Made by a program: the position numbers and the translations under genes
Source of the DNA: JAWXBG01 sp034439875
Lineage (GTDB): Bacteria > Bacteroidota > Bacteroidia > Flavobacteriales_D > Sanyastnellaceae
Direction: 5' to 3'
Length of the DNA stretch: 8,920 nt
NCBI GenBank assembly: GCA_034439875.1
Contig: JAWXBG010000023.1
Coordinates: 1-8,920, forward strand
In this document: piece after piece, positions 1-6,112 of the stretch
Layout: each line of letters opens with the position of its first letter
Numbering within the stretch: position 1 is the stretch's first letter
The notes under the pieces: model-generated
Database searches by the model: none
What the model saw: only the letters and a program-made list of their open reading frames with translations
What the model was told of the DNA's origin: nothing

Positions 1-91
1 ATAGGTCGAACTATTACTTTGCTCCATCGTGTAGATTCGAGAATCCCGCAGCGCATTAACCTCAAGACACTTCCAATGCGCAATGCGGGAT
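1..91. repeat. 91-bp direct repeat, copy 1
   Basis: This segment matches 3573-3663 in the same orientation with a constant offset of 3572, no indels and 8 mismatches (about 91% identity). Three mismatches fall at positions 11-22, and the others at 59 and 67-70, in the loop of the internal stem-loop. The stem arms and the flank at 23-41 are identical. The true left end may lie outside the window. It sits downstream of the S74 gene that ends at 529, with 437 bp between. No encoded protein is visible. It may be a small non-autonomous or REP-like element, or a recombination site; the sequence does not decide. Confidence 0.85.
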
Positions 92-92
92 T
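42..92. repeat. bulged stem-loop inside repeat copy 1
   Basis: The left arm aatcccgcagcgcatt (42-57) pairs with aatgcgcaatgcgggatt (75-92). This gives a 9-bp outer stem, a 2-nt bulge (aa, 82-83), a 7-bp inner stem and a 17-nt loop (58-74). Neither side carries a clean T-tract directly after the stem, so a classical intrinsic terminator is not supported. A GTAG tetranucleotide lies 7 nt before the stem (31-34), faintly recalling REP elements. Confidence 0.75.
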
Positions 93-528
93 ATTTGATT
101 ATGTATATTCATAGATGAAGAATTAAAATCGAGAAAGTGCTGGATATCTAAGGGGGTTAGTGCTGCAATAGATTCCCAATGCGGAAGCTGGGTTAAATGA
201 ATCTTCGGATGTATTGCGGATTATTAAAAATATTGTTAGTTGAACTTTGTGTCTCACGTTATTCGGTCACTTGTTATTGATGAAATACTGTGCGTTACAG
301 GGTAAGGTAAATATTGATTTCAGCATTTGATATGATTGTTCCATTATCATTAAAATTATGAAAATGAATAAATCCGGGCCAAATGAGCACAAATTTTATA
401 GCTGGACTACTCACATGTTTGTGCAATGATCTTCCTGAAGAGGATCGGAAATATTACATTTTTTGAGCAGAACATACAAGGTTTGATGGTCTTCTCAATT
501 TGATTCGCTTGTAAGATGTTATTTGAGA
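92..528. other. gene-free stretch downstream of S74 gene A
   Basis: I see no credible gene here. Only open frames under about 30 codons occur on the plus strand (for example from 197 and 428), with no recognisable product. The region is AT-rich. A weak stem-loop lies at 428-446 (gatcttcct/gaagaggatc) with a TTTTTT run 12 nt beyond it, too far for a standard terminator. A loose look-alike of the repeat hairpin may occur at 171-227 (an attccc...gcgg part and an attgcggattatt part). The stretch probably holds the 3' untranslated end of the leftward unit. Confidence 0.5.
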
Positions 529-2181
529 TCATCGGCCTTCTTCAAGTACGTCCAGACGTTTTTTTAGCGCTTCGTTTTCGGCTTTCAATTCCTTGACAGC
601 GTTTATCAGCATGTAAGTAAATGCGGAAGGATCCACGTTCAAATATTCGCCCTTCGTTCCATCAAGCATTTCCATTTCACATTCGTTCACCATTTTTGGA
701 GAAATTTTTTGTAAATCTTGCGCAATGACTCCCACGTGTTCAACAGAAGTATCATGTCCTGTTTGTTCAATATAATGATAAGAAACAGGTTCAATTTGCA
801 GGACTTCATCTAGACCAAATGTATAAGGCTGCACATTTTGTTTTAAACGTGAGTCGCTTGTTGCAGTCCATGAACCACCTCCGGGTTTGGCGGCAGTGCC
901 GTTCACTGTGAGAAGCCAAGATGGCGACACTGTTTGCCCTATGGCCATGTTTCCACCATTGCCATTCAAGTATAGCGGTGATGTGTTGCCATCATTGCGA
1001 GCCATTATTTCGTTGTTATCCATCACAATGTTTAGTCCTGTTACCATGCCTGTCATAAAATAGCCATGAGAGCTAAGGCTGGCATCCGTACCGGTGCCCA
1101 CATGCAGTTCTGTGACTGGTGTATTTATATTGATTCCGACAAAATCGTCATCAGATATATACAGTGTATTGTTTCCTCCTGTGCCACAAATCAGATTTCC
1201 GCTTTCCTGATTCAGCAGGTACATGGCGTTGCCTATCATTTCCAACAAACCACCATCGTTGTTGGTCGAGCCCGTCTGTTGATTTTGCATTTGAACTAAG
1301 CTTAGCGTTCCTGTGGGTGCGCTCACCTTTAAAATGGCACTGTATCCTTCGTTCATTATTTGCACATCATCTTGGGTAATCACCATTGTGGGATCGGCGC
1401 CGGTACCCAATGCCATTTGGAGGGTGCCATCGGGATTGTGGTTGCGCAAGTAGAAATTGCCATCCGCATGTGTGATCTGCGTCACATTGGTTCCATTTGT
1501 TACACCGTCAGCTTCTGACATCAGTATTACTGCATTTTCATCAGCAGCCCCTTCCAGGTGCAGCATTTTTCCAACGAAGCCGAGCCCATCTTGGGGGTGG
1601 CCGGGGTTGTTGGTGCCAATGCCGAGGTTGCCATTCACGTCTACCCGCATGTGTTCGGTGTTGTTGGTTTTGAAAATTAGTTCCTCGGATGTGGTGGTGC
1701 CGATGAAGTCGAACGAATCATTCACATCATCATTCCCGCTTTGTTTCCAAAAATCAATGGCGAGGTCTTCAGCTACATCTGCTCGTTCGGCAAATGGCAC
1801 ACTAAGTAATTGTTGTGTACCCAAGTCCACCCAGCCGTTTCCCAAATCCACTTCTGTCTTCAAATGGTATTCATCTAATCCCCATTGCAGGTTAGCAAAC
1901 ACCCCGAATGAAAATTGGCCAAAACCAATGGAGGCATTCACCAATCCGAATTCGTTGGTAAGGGCATCATGCGCTTCCCGGTACTGCATGGTTAGGGGCT
2001 CGCCACCAAAAGGCGAAGAGTAGATGGTGAATTGCACTGAAAGGAATTCATCATTGAGAATGTTGCCATTGGCATCGCGAATCACTGCCTGATAGTTTAT
2101 CGCCTCAGGGCCTTGAGAAAAAGTGTTGAGTGCAAATGATACAACAAAAATGGAGGTGAGCAGTAGATAAAGATTCTTCAT
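529..2181 (-). CDS. exported tail-fiber-like protein with C-terminal peptidase S74 domain (paralog A)
   Basis: A 550-residue protein. Residues 1-23 form a signal peptide ending FSQ. Residues 28-138 are the Bacteroidota N-terminal module that begins INYQAVIRD and ends near SVPFAERAD. Then come IGTTTSEELIFKTNN (160-174), the GNLGIGTNNP turn (184-193) and a long beta-rich middle. The C-terminus is a peptidase S74 intramolecular chaperone domain starting SDSRLK. Its Ser442 and Lys447 match the Ser/Lys pair of phage endosialidase chaperones, which trimerise the stalk and then cut themselves off before the Ser. Residues 528-550 are a short heptad coiled coil. Self-cleavage and trimerisation are inferred from the family. 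The gene lies 22 bp after the Cys-rich protein gene, probably co-transcribed. Residues 427-527 are nearly identical to paralog B while the rest has diverged. I see no T9SS sorting domain. The binding target is unknown. Confidence 0.9.
   Translation of the reverse strand: MKNLYLLLTSIFVVSFALNTFSQGPEAINYQAVIRDANGNILNDEFLSVQFTIYSSPFGGEPLTMQYREAHDALTNEFGLVNASIGFGQFSFGVFANLQWGLDEYHLKTEVDLGNGWVDLGTQQLLSVPFAERADVAEDLAIDFWKQSGNDDVNDSFDFIGTTTSEELIFKTNNTEHMRVDVNGNLGIGTNNPGHPQDGLGFVGKMLHLEGAADENAVILMSEADGVTNGTNVTQITHADGNFYLRNHNPDGTLQMALGTGADPTMVITQDDVQIMNEGYSAILKVSAPTGTLSLVQMQNQQTGSTNNDGGLLEMIGNAMYLLNQESGNLICGTGGNNTLYISDDDFVGININTPVTELHVGTGTDASLSSHGYFMTGMVTGLNIVMDNNEIMARNDGNTSPLYLNGNGGNMAIGQTVSPSWLLTVNGTAAKPGGGSWTATSDSRLKQNVQPYTFGLDEVLQIEPVSYHYIEQTGHDTSVEHVGVIAQDLQKISPKMVNECEMEMLDGTKGEYLNVDPSAFTYMLINAVKELKAENEALKKRLDVLEEGR
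602..903 (-). repeat. 302-bp near-identical block shared with S74 gene B (copy A)
   Basis: It aligns to 3797-4098 with a constant offset of 3195, no gaps and 10 mismatches (96.7% identity). It encodes residues 427-527, from NGTAAKPGGGSW through the S74 catalytic pair to LIN just before the coiled coil. Only three residues differ between the copies, and about six of the ten changes are silent. Identity drops sharply at both ends. This pattern fits recent gene conversion or module exchange. Confidence 0.93.
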
Positions 2182-2203
2182 GATAGAGGTTTGGATTAGT
2201 TAT

Positions 2204-3475
2204 TTAATTGCAAGTTTGCCCGAACTGCGCGGTGAATAGGAGCAGGTCCGAGACGTTCACCGAACCATTTCCATCCAAATCTCCGATACAATTGTAGTAG
2301 CACACCCCTCCATCGCAATTGGCCATCTGATTGAAATTAGAAGCTGTGGGGTCAATACATCCTTCCACTATCTCGCCCACTAGCAAGGCATGCGTTTCAC
2401 CCTCCAACCCTGTGAGGGAGAATAATGCACCATCGCTTATGGTCCAGTTCAAGTTTTCGCTATTGCCGTTTGTAGAAGTTACTTGGTAACATCCATCGGG
2501 CAGGCAGAGGTCTACGTTGTATTCGAAACCGGAAAACACAATCTCACCCCGCCAATTGGTAATGGTGAAATTGCCCCAGGAATTGCCAAAGGAAATTAAA
2601 CCGTACATTAAAAGGTGAAGACAGTTGTTGTAACAACAAGCACCCTGCTGATGCGAACTAAAGTAATCGTAGTTGCATGCCTCGTCATCTACACATCCAA
2701 AATTGCAGTTATAATAAAAGGGCAAACTCATAAAAGAGCCACAATCCGATTGGTCGGCTACTACTTGACCTCCCGAAGTAGAATCGTGATACCACATTTG
2801 CCAGGTTACTTCCCAATTGCTGTTTCCGCCGCTACAAAGTATGCGATAGCAACCATAGTAGGGCAAACCTACTTGCAGATAGTTGTAACTACCCGAAGCA
2901 AGTGTACTAGAGAAAAGTACATTACCTACGTTGTCCAATACGGAAAGTTGATATCCTTCCCAGCCATTGCCACCTGAATCGAACATTTCGAGAAAAATGC
3001 AGTCATCATAATAGCAAGATGCATCACCACAATTGGCACCTGGGTTGTAGTTGCAAGCACTAAAATCTGTACAACCAGTGTTTGTAGCTCCTAATGATAG
3101 CAGAGTTGTGGAGTTCGATAGACCCTCAGTGAGCCAGTATATTCCATCATCAATTACCCACGACACTTCCGCCGGAAAACTGCCGCCTGTTACTACTATG
3201 GTGTAACAGCCCGACCAAAGGCATGTGTTGTAAGAGGTGGAAGAGCCGTTCAGCATAGTACCGTTCCATACAGAGTTGTTGTTCCAGTCAAAGATGGTCA
3301 TAGTAGCTCCGTTCCAACCATCACCAAAAGAATCGTACATGTTGATGTAAATGGTTTCGCACATCGATGAGCCACTGCTGACGTCAGAGCTTTGTGTTAT
3401 TTCAAGAGTGTTTGATGAAGCAGATGCGTATGAGCATAGAAACAAGCCGGCAAGTGCGGTACAATAAAGTTTCAT
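2204..3475 (-). CDS. secreted Cys-rich protein with three repeat units and a C-terminal dockerin-like EF-hand motif
   Basis: A 423-residue protein. An N-terminal signal peptide ends around ASASS (residues 17-21). Three imperfect units follow, at about 39-157, 159-283 and 285-395. Each starts with a DSFGDGWNG-like segment (clear at 48-56 and 166-174, weak near 293-302), continues through a GCY beta-rich part, and ends with a GCTDFSACNYN-type Cys-rich motif (134, 260, 372). This motif recurs in secreted Flavobacteriales proteins. At 399-410 a loop with D399, D401, N403, S405, N407 and D410 has the calcium-binding spacing of dockerin or EF-hand motifs, followed by LLLFTAQFG. Many paired cysteines suggest disulfides and an extracellular location. 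No type-A T9SS sorting domain is visible. It is the first gene of a probable pair with the S74 gene 22 bp downstream. Ligand and function are unknown; adhesion or matrix is a guess. Confidence 0.85.
   Translation of the reverse strand: MKLYCTALAGLFLCSYASASSNTLEITQSSDVSSGSSMCETIYINMYDSFGDGWNGATMTIFDWNNNSVWNGTMLNGSSTSYNTCLWSGCYTIVVTGGSFPAEVSWVIDDGIYWLTEGLSNSTTLLSLGATNTGCTDFSACNYNPGANCGDASCYYDDCIFLEMFDSGGNGWEGYQLSVLDNVGNVLFSSTLASGSYNYLQVGLPYYGCYRILCSGGNSNWEVTWQMWYHDSTSGGQVVADQSDCGSFMSLPFYYNCNFGCVDDEACNYDYFSSHQQGACCYNNCLHLLMYGLISFGNSWGNFTITNWRGEIVFSGFEYNVDLCLPDGCYQVTSTNGNSENLNWTISDGALFSLTGLEGETHALLVGEIVEGCIDPTASNFNQMANCDGGVCYYNCIGDLDGNGSVNVSDLLLFTAQFGQTCN
2246..2281 (-). other. dockerin-like calcium-binding loop
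   Basis: Codons 399-410 of the Cys-rich protein encode a D-x-D-x-N-x-S-x-N-x-x-D loop, followed by a short hydrophobic helix (LLLFTAQFG). This is a single dockerin/EF-hand half. Classical cellulosomal dockerins have two, so cohesin binding cannot be assumed. Confidence 0.75.
2291..3361 (-). repeat. three imperfect tandem protein repeat units
   Basis: Three units of about 111-125 codons lie at roughly 3005-3361, 2627-3001 and 2291-2623. They share the order GDGWNG-like segment, GCY strand, W/dg segment, then a GC.D..A.N motif followed by C.Y. The third unit has lost the DxxGDGW signature and the first asparagine-rich match is weakest there. The similarity is clear in protein but not in DNA, so the duplication is old. 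Confidence 0.75.
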
Positions 3476-3572
3476 CAGGAAGAATAATTAGGTTAAAGAA
3501 CAACGTGAAGATACGATAGCAAACGGTACTATTGAAATAAACCCGAATCAGGAGATAGAGATATCGGAATTG

Positions 3573-3663
3573 ATAGGTCGAAGTACTACTTTGTTCCATC
3601 GTGTAGATTCGAGAATCCCGCAGCGCATTATCCTCAAGATGAATCCAATGCGCAATGCGGGAT
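3573..3663. repeat. 91-bp direct repeat, copy 2
   Basis: The second copy of the element at 1-91, in the same orientation. It lies in the 227-bp gap between S74 gene B (stop at 3703, 39 bp away) and the start of the Cys-rich gene (3475). The two copies together bracket the Cys-rich gene and S74 gene A, a 3.57-kb unit. Sequence similarity stops at 3663, where copy 1 continues ttatttg and copy 2 continues aaaaac. The remainder of the gap, 3476-3572, is AT-rich and should hold the promoter of the Cys-rich gene. A TAccgTTTG there resembles the Bacteroidota -7 box (TAnnTTTG) but has one base too many and no suitable TTG upstream. Confidence 0.9.
3615..3663. repeat. bulged stem-loop inside repeat copy 2
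   Basis: The arms 3615-3629 and 3647-3663 form an 8-bp outer stem, the same 2-nt aa bulge (3654-3655) and a 7-bp inner stem around a 17-nt loop. Arms and bulge are unchanged from copy 1, whereas the loop carries five substitutions. No T-tract directly follows on the minus strand (ctcgaatc), so termination of S74 gene B by a standard intrinsic terminator is not supported. Confidence 0.75.
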
Positions 3664-3702
3664 AAAAACAATACGTACTTCAGAGGCCTCTACCAGTTAT
3701 GC

Positions 3703-5154
3703 TCATCGACTTTCTTCCATAGCCTCTATCCGTGAAGTTAATTGCTCAATCTGGTTTTGTTGGGCTTCTATCAGTTTCTGCTGCTCTTTCATGCCATTTA
3801 TCAGCATGTAAGTAAATGCGGAAGGATCCACGTTCAAATATTCACCCTTCACTCCATCAAGCATTTCCATTTCACATTCGTTCACCATTTTTGGAGAAAT
3901 TTTTTGTAAATCTTGCGCAATTACCCCCACGTGTTCAACGGAAGTATCATGTCCTGATTGTTCAATATAATGATAAGAAACAGGTTCAATTTGCATGACT
4001 TCATCTAGACCAAATGTATAGGGCTGCACATTTTGTTTTAAACGTGAGTCGCTTGTTGCAGTCCATGAACCACCTCCGGGTTTGGCGGCGGTGCCGTTTA
4101 CGTATAGTGAGTGAGTGGTCGACAACGCTCCATTATTGATCGCTACTGCACCACCATCTGCAGTGATATAAAGATTGGCGGCTGCGCCATTGATACGCGC
4201 CATTATTTCGTTGGTGTGGTAAATGGTGTTGTTGCCGTCAACATTTCCAATCATCATCCAGCCATTTTCAGTTAGAGAAGCGTCCACACCTTCTTGAATA
4301 AGTAAGGAGGATTCGGGACTTGCGGTCTTGATACCAACATTACCAGTTTGATTCTGTATGCAAAAAGGTCTTGTCCATCCAATAAATGGATCATCATGTG
4401 GATTCAAAATCACGAAGTCTGAAGAGTTATTGAATCCTGCATCAATCATCCATTCAAGTTCTCCATTGAGATCAAAGTGAATGGCCCCAAGTGAAGGGCC
4501 CTCTAAAGTAAGGAAGGGGATAGAATATACACTCTTCAAACGCATTCCCCCTGAGCCATTGAATTGTATATCCAGTTGATGTTCTGGATTCTCTGTTCCA
4601 ATTCCTACTTTTCCTCCCGATTCTATGTAGAGTCTGGGTTGATTATTTGTTCTGATTTCAAAAGGTGTTGCGTTAGTGGTTCCTAAGAAATGATCCATTG
4701 AACCCATGTTACCATTCTGTTTCCATGCAACACCTTCCACGTCTTCCGCAACAATAGCATAAGGTACACTTTGAAAATTGGATTCAGCTACACGGACAGC
4801 GCCATTACCCGAATCCACATATATTTCTAGATGATAAGGGATATCAAAAGGTGTATTGCCAAAGTTGAGTTCGTGGAAAAAGAAATCGCTGGTAACATCG
4901 CCTTCACCAATCACAAGAGTTAGCGATCCAAATTCGTTTGTCATTACTGCGGTATGCTCTTCCGAGTAAAACTGATATCCCAGATTTGCTGCATCTGATA
5001 TGACGAATGTGACATTGATTTCAGTGTTGGCCATAGGTTCTCCCTCCGCATTGCGTATCACTGCCTGATAGTTGAAACCTTGGGGTGTTTGGGCATGGAT
5101 GCTAAGCGAAAAGCAAATGGCAAATAATGTAACGAGGGTGAACTTGGTTTTCAT
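3703..5154 (-). CDS. exported tail-fiber-like protein with C-terminal peptidase S74 domain (paralog B)
   Basis: A 483-residue paralog of the protein encoded at 529-2181. Residues 1-22 are a signal peptide ending IHAQ. The N-terminal module starts GFNYQAVIRN (27-36) and closes near SVPYAIVAED (129-138). LGTTNATPFEIRTNN (157-171) and GKVGIGTENP (181-190) follow. The S74 domain begins SDSRLK, with Ser368 and Lys373 as the likely self-cleavage pair. The C-terminal tail (454-483) is a Gln/Glu-rich coiled coil longer than in paralog A. The middle is about 70 residues shorter than in A. Outside residues 353-453 the two proteins share motifs but are clearly diverged. It is transcribed divergently from the PorP-like gene. 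Upstream, tatagtttg at 5172-5180 (minus strand) with a TTG 21 bp further is a poor match to a Bacteroidota promoter. Role: probable surface or periplasmic fibre of unknown target. Confidence 0.9.
   Translation of the reverse strand: MKTKFTLVTLFAICFSLSIHAQTPQGFNYQAVIRNAEGEPMANTEINVTFVISDAANLGYQFYSEEHTAVMTNEFGSLTLVIGEGDVTSDFFFHELNFGNTPFDIPYHLEIYVDSGNGAVRVAESNFQSVPYAIVAEDVEGVAWKQNGNMGSMDHFLGTTNATPFEIRTNNQPRLYIESGGKVGIGTENPEHQLDIQFNGSGGMRLKSVYSIPFLTLEGPSLGAIHFDLNGELEWMIDAGFNNSSDFVILNPHDDPFIGWTRPFCIQNQTGNVGIKTASPESSLLIQEGVDASLTENGWMMIGNVDGNNTIYHTNEIMARINGAAANLYITADGGAVAINNGALSTTHSLYVNGTAAKPGGGSWTATSDSRLKQNVQPYTFGLDEVMQIEPVSYHYIEQSGHDTSVEHVGVIAQDLQKISPKMVNECEMEMLDGVKGEYLNVDPSAFTYMLINGMKEQQKLIEAQQNQIEQLTSRIEAMEESR
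3797..4098 (-). repeat. 302-bp near-identical block shared with S74 gene A (copy B)
   Basis: The counterpart of 602-903, coding for residues 353-453 of paralog B. The three amino-acid differences are L/M after DEV, T/S in EQxGHD, and T/V in DGxKG. The block contains the predicted self-cleavage Ser codon at 4051-4053 and the Lys codon at 4036-4038. Confidence 0.93.
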
Positions 5155-5315
5155 GGTAGTGAATTTTAGACCAAACTATAAACATGGACTCAGGTAAAGG
5201 CCAAGCAATGAGCAGACGTATTTGGAGAATGAGTGAGTGAGTGGGGAGTATTGGGCGCATTACTTTTTTCGTAATGCTTTATGGAATTTCGGATTCAGTG
5301 GCATCTACAGAAAAA
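5155..5315. promoter_or_regulatory. divergent intergenic region between S74 gene B and the PorP-like gene
   Basis: These 161 bp separate two divergently read genes and should hold both promoters, but no good match to the Bacteroidota consensus (TTG, about 19 bp, TAnnTTTG) is visible. The best leftward candidate is tatagtttg on the minus strand at 5172-5180. The rightward side has tatttg at 5219-5224, without a spacer. It also contains a short (TGAG)3 run at 5230-5243 and a 7-bp hairpin at 5257-5277. No Shine-Dalgarno site precedes the PorP-like start, as is usual in the phylum. Confidence 0.4.
5257..5277. other. perfect 7-bp hairpin in the leader of the PorP-like gene
   Basis: gcattac (5257-5263) and gtaatgc (5271-5277) pair perfectly around the loop ttttttc. 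It lies 38 bp before the preferred start codon at 5316, so it is probably in the 5' untranslated leader. The T-run is in the loop rather than after the stem, so it is not a standard terminator. Confidence 0.4.
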
Positions 5316-6110
5316 ATGAGTCTAAACTCCATACTCGTCATATTGCTTTTTTCGTCCATCTTTTTTGATGGTCTGTCGCAGCATTCGTATGTGAATCCCT
5401 CCTTTTTTCTTTCGGCCTATAATCCGGCATTTGTGGCCTCCCCCCTCGATTACAATCAGGTAAGTGCAGGTGTCGGTGAAAGTGGATTTTACGGAATTTC
5501 GGCCAACATGAATATCAATTCGATATACTCCGGTATTGGCTTGGTAGCGGAACGCGAAAGTGAGGCCTCCTATAATCTAGCGTTGAACTATTCTTATCAT
5601 ACGCGTTTCACAAAACGTCAACATCATCTTCTGGGCGGAGCCGCTCTGCGAGTGCACAACAGGGCAGATGAAAATTATATATCATCCCGCTTCGGAATTG
5701 TTTTCACCCATTTCGATACCGGTAAGATTATTATAGGTTTAAGTGCTTTCATGAATGAGCGAAGTGTGGAGTCACATTCGGGGATCACCAATACCGGTAT
5801 TTCTGTGCAGTTGGGTGGTCAAGAGCTTTTGCCTAGAAGAATGAAAATTAGTTTTATTTCTATCTGGGAAGCGAGAAAAAATGATAAGACCAAAGAGACA
5901 AGTTTTTTTGGTTCAATTCTTCCTGCTTTTTGGTACAAGAGATTGGCATTAGGTCCAGGTTGGCAAAGCTTGGATTTTGTTCATCATGATATTGTTGTTC
6001 GAGCTTCTGTAGCTTGGAGGGTGAATTTTTCGGCTTCATTTTTATTGAAAGATATCACCTCGAACATTACCATATATAACCCCGAAATTTCTGCACGTTA
6101 TCTATTTTAG
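5316..6110 (+). CDS. PorP/SprF-like outer-membrane protein
   Basis: A 264-residue protein from the ATG at 5316. I prefer this start because it directly precedes a clean signal peptide (MSLNSILVILLFSSIFFDG, cut near SQ). The same frame is open from a GTG at 5241, but that would add 25 residues ahead of the signal. The mature part opens HSYVNPSFFLSAYNPAFVAS, the equivalent of the family's 'QYMFNPLFLNPAYAG' segment. Alternating beta strands follow, and the last residues are SARYLF with a terminal Phe, typical of outer-membrane barrels. PorP/SprF proteins work with the type IX secretion system and, in some cases, anchor its substrates. This one is somewhat short for the family, and its partner substrate is not obvious in the window. 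Its stop is 2 bp before the next gene, so the two form an operon. Confidence 0.8.
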   Translation: MSLNSILVILLFSSIFFDGLSQHSYVNPSFFLSAYNPAFVASPLDYNQVSAGVGESGFYGISANMNINSIYSGIGLVAERESEASYNLALNYSYHTRFTKRQHHLLGGAALRVHNRADENYISSRFGIVFTHFDTGKIIIGLSAFMNERSVESHSGITNTGISVQLGGQELLPRRMKISFISIWEARKNDKTKETSFFGSILPAFWYKRLALGPGWQSLDFVHHDIVVRASVAWRVNFSASFLLKDITSNITIYNPEISARYLF

Positions 6111-6112
6111 AC

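Noticed and set aside
1..91. Integron attC site
   Set aside because: Size, position after genes and the 2-nt bulge are suggestive, but no GTTRRRY/RYYYAAC core pair is present in both copies, and no integrase is seen.
428..464. Terminator hairpin with T-run in the gene-free stretch
   Set aside because: The stem is short with a wobble pair and the T-run starts 12 nt after it; no plus-strand gene precedes it in the window.
1457..2023. Long plus-strand open frame (188 codons) antisense to S74 gene A
   Set aside because: Its composition (Ser/Pro/Cys-rich, no recognisable domain) is that of a shadow frame; the minus-strand product has a signal peptide and clear family motifs. The plus-strand frames at 1066-1379 and 2615-2977 were rejected for the same reason.
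3476..3572. Bacteroidota-type promoter before the Cys-rich gene
   Set aside because: TAccgTTTG has three bases in the gap where the consensus has two, and no TTG lies at the expected distance upstream.
3402..3671. Minus-strand 89-codon open frame across the repeat and the start of the Cys-rich gene
   Set aside because: It overlaps a better-supported gene start and reads through the hairpin repeat; there is no recognisable protein.
3614..3702. Intrinsic terminator for S74 gene B
   Set aside because: The repeat hairpin lacks a following T-tract on the minus strand, and the 10-bp palindrome agaggcctct (3682-3691) has no loop or T-run. Termination may still occur here, but the sequence does not show it.
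529..5154. Prophage tail-fibre locus
   Set aside because: S74 domains are shared with phages, but both proteins have signal peptides and the Bacteroidota NYQAV module, and no other phage gene is present.
5229..5243. (TGAG)3 tetranucleotide run as a phase-variation switch
   Set aside because: Only about three units; the ATG at 5229 meets a stop within the run, and changing the unit number does not create a useful in-frame extension of the PorP-like gene.
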